A stretch of 64,000 nt of DNA from Paenibacillus sp. FSL R10-2734 (GTDB lineage: Bacteria; Bacillota; Bacilli; Paenibacillales; Paenibacillaceae): assembly GCF_037963865.1 (NCBI RefSeq), contig NZ_CP150170.1, positions 620,001-684,000 on the forward strand, written 5' to 3'. Every line of letters starts with the position of its first letter. Positions within the stretch are counted from its first letter, which is position 1. This document shows positions 19,124 through 27,354 of the stretch, in pieces. A program made the position numbers and the translations under genes. The notes beneath the pieces were generated by a model. It had not been told where the DNA came from. It did no database searches and worked only from the letters and a program-made list of their open reading frames with translations.

Positions 19124-19430
19124 TATGCTGGAAGTCGGCATATAATGATATGGCAGTAATAACAAGTAGCGTGGACTACTCCTTCGTTTTGAAGGGAGAC
19201 ATTCCTGAAATAGCGATACTCTGTATCGCTATTTGGAAGATGTTTCTTCTAAATTATTGATAAATATGGCAATAACAAGATCATTTAATGAATTTTACCC
19301 TGACTGGCAACCCTTACATTGGAAGGTAATACTTATTAGGGTAGAACCGGATATATTCGGATGCCAGCTTGCCTTTGGTAATCAGGTGTGGTAATATGAT
19401 AACAATCATACATTTAGTCCCTAATTTTCG
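19124..19430. other. Intergenic region between htrA and cspA
   Basis: Contains a 10-bp inverted repeat AATAGCGATA / TATCGCTATT (19209-19233), which may be the htrA terminator although the T-run is poor. The rest is probably promoter and long leader of the cold-shock gene. Confidence 0.5.
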
Positions 19431-19475
19431 CATTGAAAAGGGCTGTTATATTTGGTAATACAACCTTTTTCAATG
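19431..19475 (+). promoter_or_regulatory. Hairpin in the cold-shock gene leader
   Basis: CATTGAAAAGG pairs with CCTTTTTCAATG (one bulge) and is followed by a U-rich stretch, 66 bases ahead of cspA. It could be a terminator-like attenuator or part of the cold-responsive 5' leader usual for csp genes. Confidence 0.5.
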
Positions 19476-19541
19476 TGTGAATTTTTTCTTTGTTTGAAGA
19501 TAAAAAGAACATATTAATTTAAATTTGTGGAGGTAACACAC

Positions 19542-19742
19542 ATGCAAACAGGTACAGTTAAATGGTTCAACGCAGAAAAAGGATTCGGATTTATCGAAGT
19601 TGAAGGCGGAAGCGACGTATTCGTTCACTTCAGCGCAATCACTGGCGACGGCTTCAAAACTTTGGACGAAGGCCAACGCGTTGAATTCAACGTTGTTCAA
19701 GGCAACCGTGGACCACAAGCCGAAAACGTTGTAAAACTGTAA
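19542..19742 (+). CDS. Cold-shock protein, CspA family
   Basis: 66-residue single cold-shock domain with RNP1 (GFGFI) and RNP2 (VFVHF) motifs. It binds single-stranded nucleic acid and acts as an RNA chaperone. ATG at 19542 lies 8 bases behind GGAGG (19529-19533). Followed by a strong terminator. B. subtilis has several paralogues (CspB/C/D); no paralogue name is assigned. Confidence 0.97.
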   Translation: MQTGTVKWFNAEKGFGFIEVEGGSDVFVHFSAITGDGFKTLDEGQRVEFNVVQGNRGPQAENVVKL

Positions 19743-19752
19743 TAATAGAAGA

Positions 19753-19791
19753 AACCGTCCCAGCTTTTTGAAAGTTGGGACGGTCTTTTTA
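19753..19791 (+). terminator. Terminator after cspA-like gene
   Basis: ACCGTCCCAGCT / AGTTGGGACGGT stem and CTTTTTAT tail. Confidence 0.95.
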
Positions 19792-19835
19792 TATCTAGTT
19801 AATCACTATTGACTTACAGGATGGGAGGAACGGCA

Positions 19836-20066
19836 ATGAACTACCGGAAGAAACCTTTGGAAGAAATACCGGAAGAAAATACCGCGATTTGGGCGTGTAC
19901 CAATGATGGATGCAACGGATGGATGAGGGATAATTTCGCATTTGAACATGCGCCTTCTTGCCGTCTATGTGACTCTCCAATGGTTCGCAGCACGAAGATG
20001 CTACCACAATTGCTTAATTCGAATGGCGATCTTAAATCGCTGAAGAAGGGTATTTCCATTACCTAA
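19836..20066 (+). CDS. YdjO-family cold-inducible zinc-ribbon-like protein
   Basis: 76 residues from the ATG at 19836 (GGGAGG seven bases earlier). Two cysteine pairs, CTNDGC and CRLC, flank a WMRDNFAFE core, matching the small YdjO family described as cold-inducible. Its position right behind a cold-shock gene supports this. Biochemical role unknown. Confidence 0.88.
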   Translation: MNYRKKPLEEIPEENTAIWACTNDGCNGWMRDNFAFEHAPSCRLCDSPMVRSTKMLPQLLNSNGDLKSLKKGISIT

Positions 20067-20113
20067 CCAATGCCTTTATGAGTCAAGTTCTTTATAGAAC
20101 GATGAACAACTCC

Positions 20114-20141
20114 AAGACGGTCAAACCGTCTTATTTTTTTT
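20114..20141 (+). terminator. Terminator after the ydjO-like gene
   Basis: AAGACGGT / ACCGTCTT stem with CAA loop, then ATTTTTTTT. Confidence 0.93.
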
Positions 20142-20158
20142 GCTTTTTTTATGTTAAA

Positions 20159-20176
20159 ATGTGATTTTTGTCACAA
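20159..20176 (+). promoter_or_regulatory. Rex-like operator 1 before cydA
   Basis: ATGTGA-N6-TCACAA matches the Rex palindrome TTGTGA-N6-TCACAA at all but the first base. Rex is the NADH-sensing repressor of cyd operons in Bacillales. Confidence 0.65.
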
Positions 20177-20201
20177 ATCATTTGAATTTCAGTGTTAAAT
20201 G

Positions 20202-20237
20202 AACCCCTTTTTGTGACATTAATCACAAAAAGGGGTT
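20202..20237 (+). promoter_or_regulatory. Rex-like operator 2 inside a 15-bp perfect inverted repeat
   Basis: TTGTGA-N6-TCACAA (20211-20228) is embedded in a perfect 15-base inverted repeat (20202-20216 and 20223-20237). The flanking AACCCC/GGGGTT arms extend it beyond a simple operator, so the transcript or cruciform could also form a hairpin. The cydA start is 53 bases downstream. Confidence 0.75.
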
Positions 20238-20289
20238 TAAATTTTTGACACAATATAGTTAACGAAAAGGGGAGAAGGAAGGGAAAAAT

Positions 20290-21693
20290 ATGGATACAGT
20301 AATGCTGTCGCGTATACAATTTGCGTCGACGACAATATTCCACTATTTCTTTGTACCGGTATCAATCGGACTGGCGCTCTTGATTGCGATCATGGAGACG
20401 ATGTACGTTAGAAAAGGCAATGAAGAGTACAAAAGAATGGCGCAGTTCTGGGGAAAGCTGTTCCTCATCAACTTTGCAGTAGGGGTAGTTACAGGGATAT
20501 TGCAGGAATTTCAGTTCGGGATGAACTGGTCTGATTATTCACGTTTTGTGGGTGATGTATTTGGGGCTCCACTTGCAGTAGAAGCATTGGCAGCCTTTTT
20601 TCTGGAGTCTACTTTTATTGGAATCTGGATATTTGGCTGGGACAAAGTGTCTAAGAGAGTACACTTGATGTCCATTTGGTTGGTAGCATTTGGTACGATG
20701 TTATCCGCTTTCTGGATTCTAGCAGCGAACTCTTTTATGCAGCATCCTGTGGGATTTGCGATAAATAATGGACGTGCAGAGATGAATGATTTCTTCGCGC
20801 TCATTACGAACGGACAATTGCTGGTTGAATTCCCGCACACGGTTCTTGCTGCGTATGCAACAGGTGCTTTCCTCGTAACAGGTATTAGTGCGTATAAGAT
20901 ATTGAAGAAACAAGATGTATCTTTCTTTAAGAAATCTTTTCAAGTTGCAGCAATCGTAGGTATCATTTCTTCTATTGGTGTAGCCGTGGCAGGCCATGCG
21001 CAAGCACAATATTTGGTTGAAACCCAACCTATGAAGATGGCGGCTTCCGAAGGACTGTGGGGTAAGAGTGGTGACCCAGCACCTTGGACCGTATGGGCCA
21101 ATATTGATCCTGAGAAGCAAGAAAGTACTGGAGAATTTCAAATTCCGTATATGCTGAGCTTCCTTTCATACAGTAAATTTTCCGGTGAAGTCAAAGGCAT
21201 GCTTGAGCTGCAAGCAGAGTATGAGCAAGCCTATGGTCCCGGTGACTATATTCCACCTGTACGCACGACCTTCTGGAGTTTCCGGATTATGGTTCTAGCG
21301 GGAACATTAATGATTGTTCTGGGTATGTACGCTATGTATTTAATGTGGCGCAAAAAAATGGATCGCCCAAACACTTGGTTTATGCGGTTTATGTTATGGG
21401 GATTATTACTTCCTCCGATTGCGAATACGGCGGGTTGGATCATGACCGAGATTGGGCGTCAGCCTTGGACGGTATTCGGACTCATGACGACAGAAGATAG
21501 TGTATCGCCTAATATTACAAGCGGTCAGGTTCTGTTCTCTGTCATTTCTTTCTCAACGATTTATTTAATTCTCGGATTAGTATTGGTAGGTCTGTTTATT
21601 AAAGTTATTAAAAAAGGTCCTTATGCGATGGATAACGATCACGGCGATTCGCATGATCCATATAACGAGGAGGGCTCTCATGTTATCTCTTAA
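20290..21693 (+). CDS. cydA: Cytochrome bd quinol oxidase subunit I
   Basis: 467-residue, roughly nine-helix haem-binding subunit of the high-oxygen-affinity terminal oxidase. The family start SRIQFASTTIFHYFFVPVSIG and the conserved GRQPW motif (EIGRQPWTVFG) are present. The Q-loop region is short, as in Bacillus enzymes. First gene of cydABCD, controlled by the Rex-like sites upstream. Confidence 0.97.
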   Translation: MDTVMLSRIQFASTTIFHYFFVPVSIGLALLIAIMETMYVRKGNEEYKRMAQFWGKLFLINFAVGVVTGILQEFQFGMNWSDYSRFVGDVFGAPLAVEALAAFFLESTFIGIWIFGWDKVSKRVHLMSIWLVAFGTMLSAFWILAANSFMQHPVGFAINNGRAEMNDFFALITNGQLLVEFPHTVLAAYATGAFLVTGISAYKILKKQDVSFFKKSFQVAAIVGIISSIGVAVAGHAQAQYLVETQPMKMAASEGLWGKSGDPAPWTVWANIDPEKQESTGEFQIPYMLSFLSYSKFSGEVKGMLELQAEYEQAYGPGDYIPPVRTTFWSFRIMVLAGTLMIVLGMYAMYLMWRKKMDRPNTWFMRFMLWGLLLPPIANTAGWIMTEIGRQPWTVFGLMTTEDSVSPNITSGQVLFSVISFSTIYLILGLVLVGLFIKVIKKGPYAMDNDHGDSHDPYNEEGSHVIS

Positions 21694-22696
21694 TGAATTG
21701 TGGTTTGTGCTGATTGCAGTTCTGTTTATAGGGTTCTTCTTCCTAGAGGGCTTTGATTTCGGCGTAGGGATGGAAACACAGTTTCTCGCTAAAAATGATA
21801 CAGAACGCCGGGTTCTGATTAATTCGATCGGACCTTTCTGGGATGCTAATGAGGTATGGCTACTGACAGGAGCAGGTGCGATGTTCGCAGCTTTCCCTGA
21901 ATGGTATGCAACGCTATTTAGTGGATTCTATATACCTTTTGTCTTTGCATTATTAGCTTTGATTGCTCGTGGTGTAGCTTTCGAATTCAGAGGTAAACGG
22001 GATTCTGTGGCTTGGAAAAGAACTTGGGATGCTTGTATCTTTATCGGCAGCTTCCTTCCACCGTTCCTCCTTGCGGTAGTGTTCGCAAGCTTTATCAAAG
22101 GTTTGCCGATCGATGGCGATATGCAAATGTACGCAGGTTTCACAGATATCGTGAATGTGTATACTGTAGTAGCGGGCCTTACAGTAGTTCTTCTCTGCTT
22201 GGTGCATGGACTGATGTTTACAACTCTCCGCACAGTGGGTGACTTACAGGCTCGGGCTCGGAAGCTCGCACAAAGATTGCTTTGGCCACTTGCGGCTCTA
22301 CTGCTTGCGTTCGTTATAATGACTTATTACATGACGGACATATTTGAACAGCGTGGTACAGTTCTTATGATTATTGTAGCGCTTGGAATTATCGCTTTTG
22401 TGCTATCGGGTTATTTCATGAAGAAGATGAAGGATGGCTACGCTTTTGGTATGACAGGAGCAGTAATGGCGTTGTCGGTAACTTCTATCTTTGTTGGATT
22501 ATTCCCACGTGTTATGATTAGTTCTATCGATCAAGCCTTTAATTTGACGATTACCAATGCGGCTTCGGGACAGTACTCTTTGAAGGTAATGACGATTGTG
22601 GCATTGACCATTCTTCCTTTCGTCTTGGGATATCAAATTTGGAGTTACTTTATCTTTCATAAACGGGTACACGAGAAGGAGCATCTTGAATACTAA
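21680..22696 (+). CDS. cydB: Cytochrome bd quinol oxidase subunit II
   Basis: 338 residues from the ATG at 21680, which has GAGGAGGG six bases upstream and overlaps cydA by 14 bases; longer frames to 21623 are unsupported. Begins LSLNELWFVLIAVLFIGFFFLEGFDFGVG, the typical CydB start. About eight or nine membrane helices. Confidence 0.97.
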   Translation: MLSLNELWFVLIAVLFIGFFFLEGFDFGVGMETQFLAKNDTERRVLINSIGPFWDANEVWLLTGAGAMFAAFPEWYATLFSGFYIPFVFALLALIARGVAFEFRGKRDSVAWKRTWDACIFIGSFLPPFLLAVVFASFIKGLPIDGDMQMYAGFTDIVNVYTVVAGLTVVLLCLVHGLMFTTLRTVGDLQARARKLAQRLLWPLAALLLAFVIMTYYMTDIFEQRGTVLMIIVALGIIAFVLSGYFMKKMKDGYAFGMTGAVMALSVTSIFVGLFPRVMISSIDQAFNLTITNAASGQYSLKVMTIVALTILPFVLGYQIWSYFIFHKRVHEKEHLEY

Positions 22697-24438
22697 TGGA
22701 TAAAAATTTGCTTGGGTATAAAGGAGTTAAGCCGGTCTTTCTGATCGTAGGCTTCCTTACCCTGGTGCAAAGCTTGTCCATACTTCTGCTGGCCAAATGG
22801 TTGGCAGAAGTTATCTCTGCGTTATTTGCGGGGGAACCTCTGAAGGAACAATGGGGCACAGCGCTATTGTTCCTTCTTGCATTTCTAGTGCGCCATGCTT
22901 GTGCAATGCTGATGAGCCGTGTCTCTTACCGCTTTGCAGAAGCAACGGGCAGCAACATGCGGAGGGAAATGATGGATAAGCTCTTCCAGCTGGGACCCAG
23001 AATGGTGGGCGGGCGTGGAACCGGGGATCTTGTCACACTAGTGCTGGAAGGCGTAACAAAGTTCCGCACATATTTGGAAGCGATTATCCCTAGGATGGTA
23101 GGGATGTCGATTACACCGATTTTGGTGCTTATTTATATCTTTACGATGGATACCGCAAGCGGGATTATTCTTACGATAACTATGCCGATCATTATTGTCT
23201 TTATGATCTTGATCGGGATGACGGCTCGTAAGCAGATGGACCGTCAGCTGAAATCTTACCGTACGTTGTCTAATCATTTCGTAGACTCCCTCCGTGGGCT
23301 AGAAACGCTGAAATTTCTGGGCCGCAGTCGTAGTCATAGCACGAGTATTGCTACGGTCAGCGATCGGTATCGCTCGGCGACGATGCGTACACTGCGAGTG
23401 GCCTTTTTGTCTTCGTTCGCGCTGGACTTCTTTACGATGTTATCAGTTGCATCCGTAGCTGTAAGTCTCGGCCTGCGGCTGGTGAACGATCAGATGACAC
23501 TGGTAACGGGCTTAACCATTCTGATCTTGGCTCCGGAATATTTCTTGCCTGTACGACTGGTGGGTTCAGATTTCCATGCTACTTTGGATGGGAAGGAAGC
23601 TGCTGAGGCGATGAAGAGCATTATAGACCAGGATGAAGTGAAAGCTGAAGTAGTAGGTCCTGCATCGAAAACATCGGAACAGATATTCACCTGGCATGAA
23701 AATAGCGAACTTACATTAAATGATGTCAGTGTGAAATACGAGGAAGCCGGTCTTTCTTCGCTGGAAGCGGTGAACCTGCAATTTAAAGGGGCTAGCAAAA
23801 TTGGGATTATCGGAGAGAGTGGAGCCGGTAAATCTACACTAGTCGATATATTAGGGGGCTTCTTACACCCTACTTCGGGAAATATCACGATTAACGGTAC
23901 AACAGTTAGTGCATTGACGGATGAGGCTTGGCGAAAACAGACCTCGTATATCCCGCAGCGCCCTTATATTTTTAGCGGTACGTTAGCTGATAATATACGC
24001 TTTTATTACCCTGAGGCTTCTATGGAAGCTGTGGCTGCAGCCGTGAAAGCTACTGGATTATCGGAGTTGGCGGATACTCTTCCTAACGGCCTTCATGAAA
24101 TGATTGGCGGCGGTGGCCGTTCATTCAGTGGTGGACAGGAGCAGCGGGTCGCCTTAGCTCGGGCCTTGCTTAGCAGTCGGCCAATTATGCTATTAGACGA
24201 GCCAACGGCACATTTGGATATTGAAACGGAATATGAGCTGAAGGAGACGATGGTGCCTCTTTTTGAAGGAAAGCTGGTCTTTCTGGCCACACATCGCCTG
24301 CACTGGATGCTTGATATGGACGTTATTGTAGTAATGAAGCAAGGACAAGTGGCAGAAATCGGTACCCATCAGGAGTTACTTGCCCGCAAGGGTGCGTATT
24401 ATGAGTTGATTGGGTCGCAATTGGAGGGAATCCATTGA
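22696..24438 (+). CDS. cydD: Heterodimeric ABC exporter subunit, first of pair (CydD-type)
   Basis: 580 residues: six-helix transmembrane domain (about 15-310) and ATPase with Walker A GESGAGKST, signature SFSGGQEQR and Walker B PIMLLDEPT. The pair exports thiols (glutathione/cysteine in E. coli) and is needed to assemble cytochrome bd. Bacillus nomenclature calls the first gene cydC. Starts on the last base of the cydB stop codon. Confidence 0.93.
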   Translation: MDKNLLGYKGVKPVFLIVGFLTLVQSLSILLLAKWLAEVISALFAGEPLKEQWGTALLFLLAFLVRHACAMLMSRVSYRFAEATGSNMRREMMDKLFQLGPRMVGGRGTGDLVTLVLEGVTKFRTYLEAIIPRMVGMSITPILVLIYIFTMDTASGIILTITMPIIIVFMILIGMTARKQMDRQLKSYRTLSNHFVDSLRGLETLKFLGRSRSHSTSIATVSDRYRSATMRTLRVAFLSSFALDFFTMLSVASVAVSLGLRLVNDQMTLVTGLTILILAPEYFLPVRLVGSDFHATLDGKEAAEAMKSIIDQDEVKAEVVGPASKTSEQIFTWHENSELTLNDVSVKYEEAGLSSLEAVNLQFKGASKIGIIGESGAGKSTLVDILGGFLHPTSGNITINGTTVSALTDEAWRKQTSYIPQRPYIFSGTLADNIRFYYPEASMEAVAAAVKATGLSELADTLPNGLHEMIGGGGRSFSGGQEQRVALARALLSSRPIMLLDEPTAHLDIETEYELKETMVPLFEGKLVFLATHRLHWMLDMDVIVVMKQGQVAEIGTHQELLARKGAYYELIGSQLEGIH

Positions 24439-26186
24439 AACGTGAAGGATGGTTTGCTCCGTATGTATCGTCGTATTTTTGGCGTTTTGTGCTTATTATC
24501 GTGCTTGGGGCGTTGACGATTTTTACAGCCTCTTCATTAATGTACACTTCAGGGTTCCTGATCTCTAAAGCGTCAACACCCGTCGAAAATATCCTAATGA
24601 TCTATGTGCCGATTGTCGGTGTGCGTACGTTCGGAACGAGTCGGGCTGTGATTCACTACGTGGAACGCCTTATTGGGCATGACACTATTCTACGAATTCT
24701 ATCTAAGATGCGTGTGCGTTTGTATAATATTTTGGAGCCACAGGCTTTGTTCCTGTCGTCGCGTTTCCGTACTGGGGATATTCTCGGGATGCTTGCGGAT
24801 GACATCGAATATTTGCAAAATGTATATCTGCGCACCGTTTTTCCAAGCGTTATTGCTTTGCTAATTTACGGGGCTGCCGTGATTGCGTTGGGGACTTTTG
24901 ATATCGCTTTTGCGTTGTTGATGGCTCTGTATATTTTGGTGTTGGTAGTGGTGTTGCCATTCTTATCTCTGTTGTTCACACAGAAGCGCCAACGTGAAGT
25001 GAAGGTAGAGCGTAATCGTCTCTATCAAAAGCTGACCGACGCTGTACTTGGTATGGGTGACTGGGTCATTAGTGGACGGCAAAGCCAGTTCGTTGAGACT
25101 TATGAAGCAGATGAGAAAAAAGTAGCCAAAACGGATGCAGCACTGCGCAGTTGGGCGCGTTTGCGTACGTTCATTGGGCAAGCGGTAATTGGGATTGGCG
25201 TGCTTTCGATGCTATATTGGGCTGCTGGAGAGTTTGCGGATGGTGCGATTGCAGGTACATTGATTGCGGCGTTTGTATTGGTTGTTTTTCCTGTTGCAGA
25301 TGCCTTTCTGCCCGTATCCGAAGCGGTGGAGAAAATCCCGCAGTACCGTAACTCGCTAGAGCGCTTATCTGGTGTAGATGGACATGAGCAGAACACAGTA
25401 TCTGAAAAAGCATCTGTAGTGGATGTATTGCCTCAGACCATGAAAAATGTTCATATCAAGCTCGAAAATGTAGGTTATCGCTATGGATCAGAAGTTAACT
25501 GGTCGGTTCGCAATCTCAGCCTCGATATTCCACAAGGTAAAAAAATTGCGATCATCGGCCGAAGTGGTGCAGGTAAATCGACGTTATTAAAGGCTATTCA
25601 AGGTGTTGTTGAGCCTTCTGTAGGATCAGTTACGATTAATGGAATTGAAGCTGCTGCCTATGGCGACAATATTCCTTCTATTATAGCGGTGCTAAATCAG
25701 AGCCCACACTTATTCGATACTACGGTGGCGAACAATATTCGTATGGGTGATCCGAAGGCTTCCGAACAAGCCATTAAAGAAGCTGGCACATTAGCCAAAA
25801 TGGATACGTTGATTTCCTCATTACCAGATGGATACGATACCTTAGTTCGTGAAGCGGGACAACGTTTCTCGGGTGGAGAGCGTCAGCGGATAGCGTTAGC
25901 TCGTATTTTGCTGCAAAATACACCTGTCGTCATTCTCGACGAACCAACTGTAGGGCTGGACCCACGAACGGAACGTGATCTTTTGAAGACGATGTTTGAA
26001 GCGATGGAGGGTAAGTCCTTGATCTGGGTAACGCATCATTTGGTCGGTGCGGAGCAGATGGATGAAGTGATTTTTATGGAAAATGGCTCGGTAGAAATGC
26101 GTGGAACCCATGCGGAGCTGATGGAAAGAGAACCGCGTTACCGCAGATTGTACGAGCTGGATCGTCCGGTGGAGTTTCTAGGGTAG
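24435..26186 (+). CDS. cydC: Heterodimeric ABC exporter subunit, second of pair (CydC-type)
   Basis: 583 residues starting at TTG with a 4-base overlap onto the preceding subunit and GGAGGGAA ahead. Transmembrane domain then ATPase with GRSGAGKST, RFSGGERQR and PVVILDEPT. Called cydD in Bacillus. Last gene of the operon, closed by the terminator at 26240. Confidence 0.93.
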   Translation: MKREGWFAPYVSSYFWRFVLIIVLGALTIFTASSLMYTSGFLISKASTPVENILMIYVPIVGVRTFGTSRAVIHYVERLIGHDTILRILSKMRVRLYNILEPQALFLSSRFRTGDILGMLADDIEYLQNVYLRTVFPSVIALLIYGAAVIALGTFDIAFALLMALYILVLVVVLPFLSLLFTQKRQREVKVERNRLYQKLTDAVLGMGDWVISGRQSQFVETYEADEKKVAKTDAALRSWARLRTFIGQAVIGIGVLSMLYWAAGEFADGAIAGTLIAAFVLVVFPVADAFLPVSEAVEKIPQYRNSLERLSGVDGHEQNTVSEKASVVDVLPQTMKNVHIKLENVGYRYGSEVNWSVRNLSLDIPQGKKIAIIGRSGAGKSTLLKAIQGVVEPSVGSVTINGIEAAAYGDNIPSIIAVLNQSPHLFDTTVANNIRMGDPKASEQAIKEAGTLAKMDTLISSLPDGYDTLVREAGQRFSGGERQRIALARILLQNTPVVILDEPTVGLDPRTERDLLKTMFEAMEGKSLIWVTHHLVGAEQMDEVIFMENGSVEMRGTHAELMEREPRYRRLYELDRPVEFLG

Positions 26187-26239
26187 GATGGAGAGTTTGA
26201 ATATAATATTTATAGAAAATAGAGAGAGATGAGTGCTGG

Positions 26240-26279
26240 GATTCCTTTTGCCCCCTTGGGGTGGGAGGAATCTTTTTTT
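26240..26279 (+). terminator. Terminator of cydABCD
   Basis: GATTCC / GGAATC outer stem and CCCC/GGGG inner stem, then TTTTTTT. Confidence 0.88.
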
Positions 26280-26417
26280 GATGTAAGGCAAGAATATAGA
26301 CAATGGATGAACAGATCGCTGGAATGGGCAGTTAGGAGTTCCTTTTTCGCGGGAAGTATGGTAGAACAATAGAAGGAGTATTAGGCCGTAGCGGCACAGA
26401 AAGGGATGCTTGGTTGA

Positions 26418-26585
26418 ATGTATGTAGTATGTAAAGAACATGTAGAATTAGCTATTGATTTGTTTGTGGACGAGTACGAAGATGCACCAGATGTCGTGGA
26501 CTTAAAAGAAACGGAATTCTCTGACTGGGATCCGCCGGCAAAGTGCACCCAATGTGAGAAGAATGCGGAGTTTCTGGTGGTTTAA
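26418..26585 (+). CDS. CxxH/CxxC small protein (BA_5709 / YyzF family)
   Basis: 55 residues: MYVVCKEHVELAI at the start with CKEH, and CTQC near the C-terminus, the two half-sites of the small CxxH/CxxC family found next to rlmH in Bacillales. Probably binds a metal; function unknown. AAAGGGAT lies upstream at somewhat long spacing. A perfect terminator follows. Confidence 0.88.
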   Translation: MYVVCKEHVELAIDLFVDEYEDAPDVVDLKETEFSDWDPPAKCTQCEKNAEFLVV

Positions 26586-26618
26586 AGGGTAGTCTGAAGT
26601 GATAAATGTGGAGAATGT

Positions 26619-26646
26619 AAAAGGACGTCGTGTACGTCCTTTTGTT
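26619..26646 (+). terminator. Perfect-stem terminator
   Basis: AAAAGGACGT / ACGTCCTTTT with a 5-base loop. Confidence 0.93.
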
Positions 26647-26747
26647 GTTTCAATAGATGGGATAGAGGATTCAGATTTGTAAGAGCGGATCAGACTTAAT
26701 GCGAGCGGGTACCGCAATTATTTTGGATATTAATCGGAGGTAGTATT

Positions 26748-27227
26748 ATGCTTATTCAGATTATTGGTGTAGGGAAGCTGAAGGAAAAGTATTTGATGGA
26801 TGGCATCGCGGAGTATGCTAAACGGCTGACACCGTACCTGAAATTTCAGGTGATTGAGGTGGCAGATGAAAAAGCACCCGACTCTCTGAGCGAAGCAGAG
26901 GTCGGTATTGTTAAGACGCGCGAGGGCGAGCGTATCCTCGCGCACATTAAGAGCGAGGCGCATGTCATTGCGCTCGCGATTGACGGCAAGCTGTGGAGCT
27001 CGGAAGAGCTTGCCGCAGAACTGGACAAGCTCGGCACCTACGGGACGAGCCATGTCGTGTTCGTCATCGGAGGGAGCCATGGGCTCTCCGACGATGTTAT
27101 GCGCCGCGCACAGCAGCGTATGAGCTTCGGGCGCATGACGCTGCCTCATCAGCTCATGCGCCTGGTGCTCACCGAGCAGATTTATCGCGCGGTGAAGATA
27201 AATCGGGGGGAACCGTACCATAAGTAG
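26748..27227 (+). CDS. rlmH: 23S rRNA pseudouridine-1915 N3-methyltransferase RlmH
   Basis: 159 residues, the exact family length. SPOUT-type SAM-binding motif VFVIGGSHGLSDDV and C-terminal QLMRLVLTEQIYRAVKINRGEPYHK. CGGAGG precedes the start. The last codons, encoding EPYHK plus stop, form the first of four direct repeats. In staphylococci the corresponding end of rlmH (orfX) is the SCC attachment site. The 3' half of the gene is noticeably G+C-rich. Confidence 0.98.
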   Translation: MLIQIIGVGKLKEKYLMDGIAEYAKRLTPYLKFQVIEVADEKAPDSLSEAEVGIVKTREGERILAHIKSEAHVIALAIDGKLWSSEELAAELDKLGTYGTSHVVFVIGGSHGLSDDVMRRAQQRMSFGRMTLPHQLMRLVLTEQIYRAVKINRGEPYHK

Positions 27228-27229
27228 GG
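27210..27229 (+). repeat. att-like repeat R1 at the rlmH 3' end
   Basis: GAACCGTACCATAAGTAGGG, coding for the RlmH C-terminus and stop. The core AACCGTAYCATAAGT recurs at 28731, 33310 and 37219. Confidence 0.9.
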
Positions 27230-27309
27230 CGAAAAGTTGTTAAACTCTTAATTAGGCAGGTTTTGCAACAAGGAGTAGTTTTAACTCATCGATAGAATTA
27301 GGTAATACA

Positions 27310-27318
27310 TGATATAAT
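27310..27318 (+). promoter_or_regulatory. Extended -10 promoter for the Abi-family gene
   Basis: TGATATAAT is a full extended -10 (TGnTATAAT), 36 bases ahead of the proposed start; the -35 region is poor, as tolerated by extended -10 promoters. Confidence 0.6.
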
Positions 27319-27354
27319 TGCCACAATGTTATCTAATAGGTGGTGAATATATTT

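Noticed and set aside
20719..21141. Minus-strand 140-residue ORF within cydA
   Set aside because: Antisense shadow; cydA is intact on the other strand.
26730..27221. Minus-strand 163-residue ORF across rlmH
   Set aside because: It is a shadow of rlmH produced by its G+C-rich codon use; the plus-strand frame has all RlmH motifs.
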